Origin: Chloroflexi bacterium RBG_19FT_COMBO_48_23
GTDB lineage: Bacteria > Chloroflexota > Dehalococcoidia > GIF9 > UBA5620
Direction: 5' to 3'
DNA: 8,532 nucleotides
Assembly: GCA_001795315.1 (NCBI GenBank)
Contig: MGOH01000038.1
Location: 1-8,532, forward strand
The position numbers were made by a program, and so were the translations under genes. Position 1 is the stretch's first letter. The number at the start of each line of letters is the position of its first letter. The notes under the pieces were generated by a model. It saw only the letters and a list, made by a program, of their open reading frames with translations. It did not search any database and was not told where the DNA came from. Shown in pieces: positions 6,170 to 8,532 of the stretch.

Positions 6170-8494
6170 TTATCTTATACCCAGCAGTCCCCGAAGCAAA
6201 ACCACAGCTGCTTTCTTATCCAAGGGCTCGTTGTTGTTGCCGCACTTGGGCGACTGAATACAGCTAGGGCAGCCCTCCTGACAGGGGCATTCCTCTATCG
6301 CCTGCGAAGTAGCTGCCCATAGTTCCTCTATCATCTCAAAGCCCTTTGCGGTAATGCCGATTCCCCCTGGATAAGCATCATAGATAAATACTTGCGCCTT
6401 CCCCGTGTCAGGATGAAAAGGAGTAGAAACACCACCAATATCATTGCGGTCACACAAAGCAAACAGAGGCAGCATAGCGATAGCGGCATGCTCAGCAGCA
6501 TGCAAGCCACCGGCGAAATCAAGCCCTGCCTCAGCTACTCGCTCAATGGCTACCTCAGGCAATTCAAACCACAGAGCCTGAGTGACAAAGCACAGAGGCG
6601 GCAGGTCAAGAGGCTCCTCACCAATGACCTCCTCCGTAAACTGCATTTTCTTTTTGAAACCGACTACTGTATTGGTGACATCAACTTCACCAAAACAGAC
6701 TTTTACGCCCGAATATTGCATCTCCTGTTCACTTTTTAAAATCTTGATGTCAGTTAATTCCTTGGTCTGCGTGTAATAAGTGATATCGGTCGGTGTCACT
6801 ATAGCCACGCGATTATCGAGGTCTAGCTCCTTCACCAAATAAGAATCGCCTTGATGAAGATAAATGGCTCCGGGATGTATCTGGAAAAAGGCAACACTGG
6901 CCTCCACTGTCTCCATTAATTCATAGCCTCGAGAGGCATCGATAACAGCGTAATTCTTACCGGAGGTAGACCTGATATTAATCTCCTGGACCGGATGTGA
7001 AATTCTGGGAGAAAGATACCATCGTCCACTGCTTCTTCTAAGCTTGCCCTCCGTTTCCAGTTCAGAGAGCGCTCTATCGAAGGTAGTACCAAAAAGCGCG
7101 CCATCACCATCGGTCAGAGGCTGTTCCCAGGCAGCACAAAGAAGATGAGGCTTCAGAACATTAAGATTTTCCGAATTTATCAGTACGTTCTCATAGTTTT
7201 TACCGAAGAAGTAATCTGGGTGGTGCATAAAATACTGGTCGAGCGGATTGTCCTGGGCGATAAGGAAGCTCAAGGCTTCGCCAACACCCCTGCCACTTCG
7301 ACCTGCCTGCTGCCAGGTGCTGGCAATGCTTCCCGGATAGCCGACAAGCACGGTGGCTTCCAGGTCACCGATATCAACCCCCAGTTCCAAGGCAGTGGTA
7401 GCCACAACACCCAGGAGATGACCATCGAACAATTCCCGCTCAATCTGTCGTCTGACTTCGGGAAGATAGCCTGCCCGATAAGGCTTAATTAGCTGACCCA
7501 GAGAAGCTCCCAGTTGCTCCCGAGTATAGATGTAAATCAGCTCGGTCAGTTTCCGAGTTCTGGTAAAAACCAGGCTACGAATACCATTTCGAACGAGTTC
7601 AGTAAAAAGAAAAGTGGCTTCGCTATTGGAGCTGTGCCTGCCTTCCCCTGTCTCGTCAATAAGCGGCGGATTCCAGAAGACAAAAGACTTGCCACCGTGA
7701 GGCGAACCATCCTCAGTGATTACCTCGAAAGGGAGCCCAACAAGCTTTTCAGCGTGCTCTTTAGGATTGGCAATAGTCGCCGAGCAACATATAAACTGTG
7801 GATTAGAGCCGTAATAGGCACAGAGACGGCTCAGGCGGCGCAAAACATCGGCTACATGAGAACCGAAAACTCCACGATAGACATGAGCTTCATCTATCAC
7901 CACATATTTCAAGCTACGAAACAACCTTGACCAAGATTTATGATTAGGCAAAATGCCCACATGAAGCATGTCAGGGTTGGTGAGCACGACTTTGGCTTTC
8001 CTTTTTATCTCAGCCCTATCCGATTGCGGCGTATCACCATCAAAGGTAGAACAGCCCCCGGGGAAAATAAGCTCAGGGCAAGCTAGTTCGTTCAAGCTTC
8101 GTAGCTGGTCTTGAGCCAAAGCCTTAGTCGGGAAAAGATACAAAGCCCGGCTGCTTGGGTCTTTTAGTATCGCCTCTAAAACCGCCAGGTTATAGCACAG
8201 TGTCTTGCCACTGGCGCTGGCTGTAGCCACCATCACATTCTTGCCACGGCAAGCTGCATTAATCGCCTCGGTTTGATGAGTATACAATGACGATATGCCT
8301 AAAGACTCAAGACGCCCTTGCAAAGCAGGGTGGAGAGGCTTATCTAATTCTCCAAAAGCGGCTTCATGCGATGGAATAAGCTGGATGTGAGCAATCTGCT
8401 GCTTATAATCAGGTGCAGCCAGGAGATGATGAAGGAAAGCATCAACATGCATTGAAGTCGACTTAGCAGGAGATTGTTTACTTTTCACCCTCAC
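6170..8494 (-). CDS. DEAH-box helicase with C-terminal DUF1998-like zinc cluster, MrfA/YprA type
   Basis: This 774-residue superfamily 2 helicase resembles Bacillus MrfA (YprA, about 750 residues). MrfA is a 3'-5' DNA helicase that acts with the nuclease MrfB in a nucleotide-excision-like repair of mitomycin damage. RecA-like domain 1 has a Q-motif-like YTHQ (71-74), Walker A TASASGKT (91-98), PTKALAQDQ (122-130), DEAH (201-204) and SAT (238-240). Domain 2 has the motif V region TTALELGVDIGD (366-377) and motif VI QQAGRSGRG (395-403). The C-terminal part has GGLHAAEHA (662-670), YDAYPGGIG (705-713) and the cysteine cluster C736, C738, C742, C745 and C751, expected to bind zinc. All motifs are intact. 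The GTG at 8494 has GGAGAGG six bases upstream. GTG 8488 and ATG 8452 are alternatives; the ATG fits the family N-terminus but has no visible ribosome site. No MrfB-like gene is present in the window. The helicase family is secure; the MrfA role is inferred. Confidence 0.93.
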   Translation of the reverse strand: MRVKSKQSPAKSTSMHVDAFLHHLLAAPDYKQQIAHIQLIPSHEAAFGELDKPLHPALQGRLESLGISSLYTHQTEAINAACRGKNVMVATASASGKTLCYNLAVLEAILKDPSSRALYLFPTKALAQDQLRSLNELACPELIFPGGCSTFDGDTPQSDRAEIKRKAKVVLTNPDMLHVGILPNHKSWSRLFRSLKYVVIDEAHVYRGVFGSHVADVLRRLSRLCAYYGSNPQFICCSATIANPKEHAEKLVGLPFEVITEDGSPHGGKSFVFWNPPLIDETGEGRHSSNSEATFLFTELVRNGIRSLVFTRTRKLTELIYIYTREQLGASLGQLIKPYRAGYLPEVRRQIERELFDGHLLGVVATTALELGVDIGDLEATVLVGYPGSIASTWQQAGRSGRGVGEALSFLIAQDNPLDQYFMHHPDYFFGKNYENVLINSENLNVLKPHLLCAAWEQPLTDGDGALFGTTFDRALSELETEGKLRRSSGRWYLSPRISHPVQEINIRSTSGKNYAVIDASRGYELMETVEASVAFFQIHPGAIYLHQGDSYLVKELDLDNRVAIVTPTDITYYTQTKELTDIKILKSEQEMQYSGVKVCFGEVDVTNTVVGFKKKMQFTEEVIGEEPLDLPPLCFVTQALWFELPEVAIERVAEAGLDFAGGLHAAEHAAIAMLPLFALCDRNDIGGVSTPFHPDTGKAQVFIYDAYPGGIGITAKGFEMIEELWAATSQAIEECPCQEGCPSCIQSPKCGNNNEPLDKKAAVVLLRGLLGIR

Positions 8495-8500
8495 CTTATT

Positions 8501-8521
8501 CCTCTCCTCTCAAGGGAGAGG
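8501..8521. repeat. Hairpin-forming repeat (CCTCTCC...GGAGAGG) containing the helicase ribosome binding site
   Basis: CCTCTCC at 8501-8507 and GGAGAGG at 8515-8521 form a perfect 7-bp stem with a 7-nt loop. The wording resembles a widespread intergenic repeat (CCCTCTCC...AAGGGAGAGGG with flanking CCCTCACC). It overlaps the region upstream of the helicase GTG. In the minus-strand mRNA, the GGAGAGG arm (8507-8501) is the best Shine-Dalgarno for GTG 8494 and is paired with the other arm. Confidence 0.6.
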
Positions 8522-8532
8522 CTGGGTAGGAG

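Noticed and set aside
7145..7492. Plus-strand open frame of 115 codons
   Set aside because: It is antisense to helicase motifs V and VI and the following region, with no recognisable domain.
7514..7930. Plus-strand open frame of 138 codons
   Set aside because: It lies wholly antisense to conserved helicase domain sequence, has no family resemblance or good ribosome site, and is explained as a shadow of the real gene.
1..8532. CRISPR array, tRNA, rRNA, transposase or phage genes
   Set aside because: No regularly spaced repeats, no tRNA-like arms and no transposase or phage motifs were seen on either strand. Coding sequence fills almost all of the window.

Overview
The window is a compact stretch of bacterial chromosome with seven genes, six of them recognisable at family level. 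The base composition is balanced, and no phage, transposase, CRISPR, tRNA or rRNA signal is visible. The gene types, the Lgt signature (GRIGCFMNGCCYG), the short FtsY without an acidic N-terminal domain, and intergenic repeats of the TGTCATT...GAAGC...AATCT kind suggest an anaerobic Chloroflexota (Dehalococcoidia-like) genome. This assignment is an inference and is only moderately secure.

Layout: (1) 40-1299, minus: mtaB, a tRNA methylthiotransferase. (2) 1300-1431: a divergent promoter region. (3) 1432-3111, plus: recJ, a single-strand DNA exonuclease. (4) 3128-4824, minus: a ftsY-lgt operon, convergent with recJ across a 16-nt gap. (5) 4825-4949: the ftsY promoter and a degenerate dispersed repeat. 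(6) 4950-6029, minus: a two-gene operon of a Zur-like Fur-family regulator and an unrecognised six-helix membrane protein with a histidine tail. (7) 6030-6169: the operon's promoter with an overlapping palindrome, plus a second repeat relic. (8) 6170-8494, minus: an MrfA/YprA-type DEAH helicase with a C-terminal DUF1998-like cysteine cluster. A repeat-derived hairpin lies at its start.

Most genes are housekeeping: tRNA modification (mtaB), DNA repair (recJ and the helicase), and membrane targeting and lipoprotein lipidation (ftsY, lgt). The part most likely to be undescribed is the regulator plus membrane protein pair. The regulator keeps equivalents of the Zur zinc ligands. A palindrome with a TGCAA-N5-TTGCA core sits where it would block the operon's promoter. 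The membrane protein appears to be an internal duplication of a three-helix unit carrying HxxH and SD-x-V-x-P...LGGE motifs, an architecture typical of transporters. Together these suggest a self-regulated metal uptake or handling module, probably for zinc.

Promoter reading helps to set starts. A close-to-consensus promoter overlaps the longest possible start of mtaB, so translation must begin at 1299. The same argument rules out a small upstream frame at ftsY. All ORF, motif and promoter calls were made by eye, with no database search.
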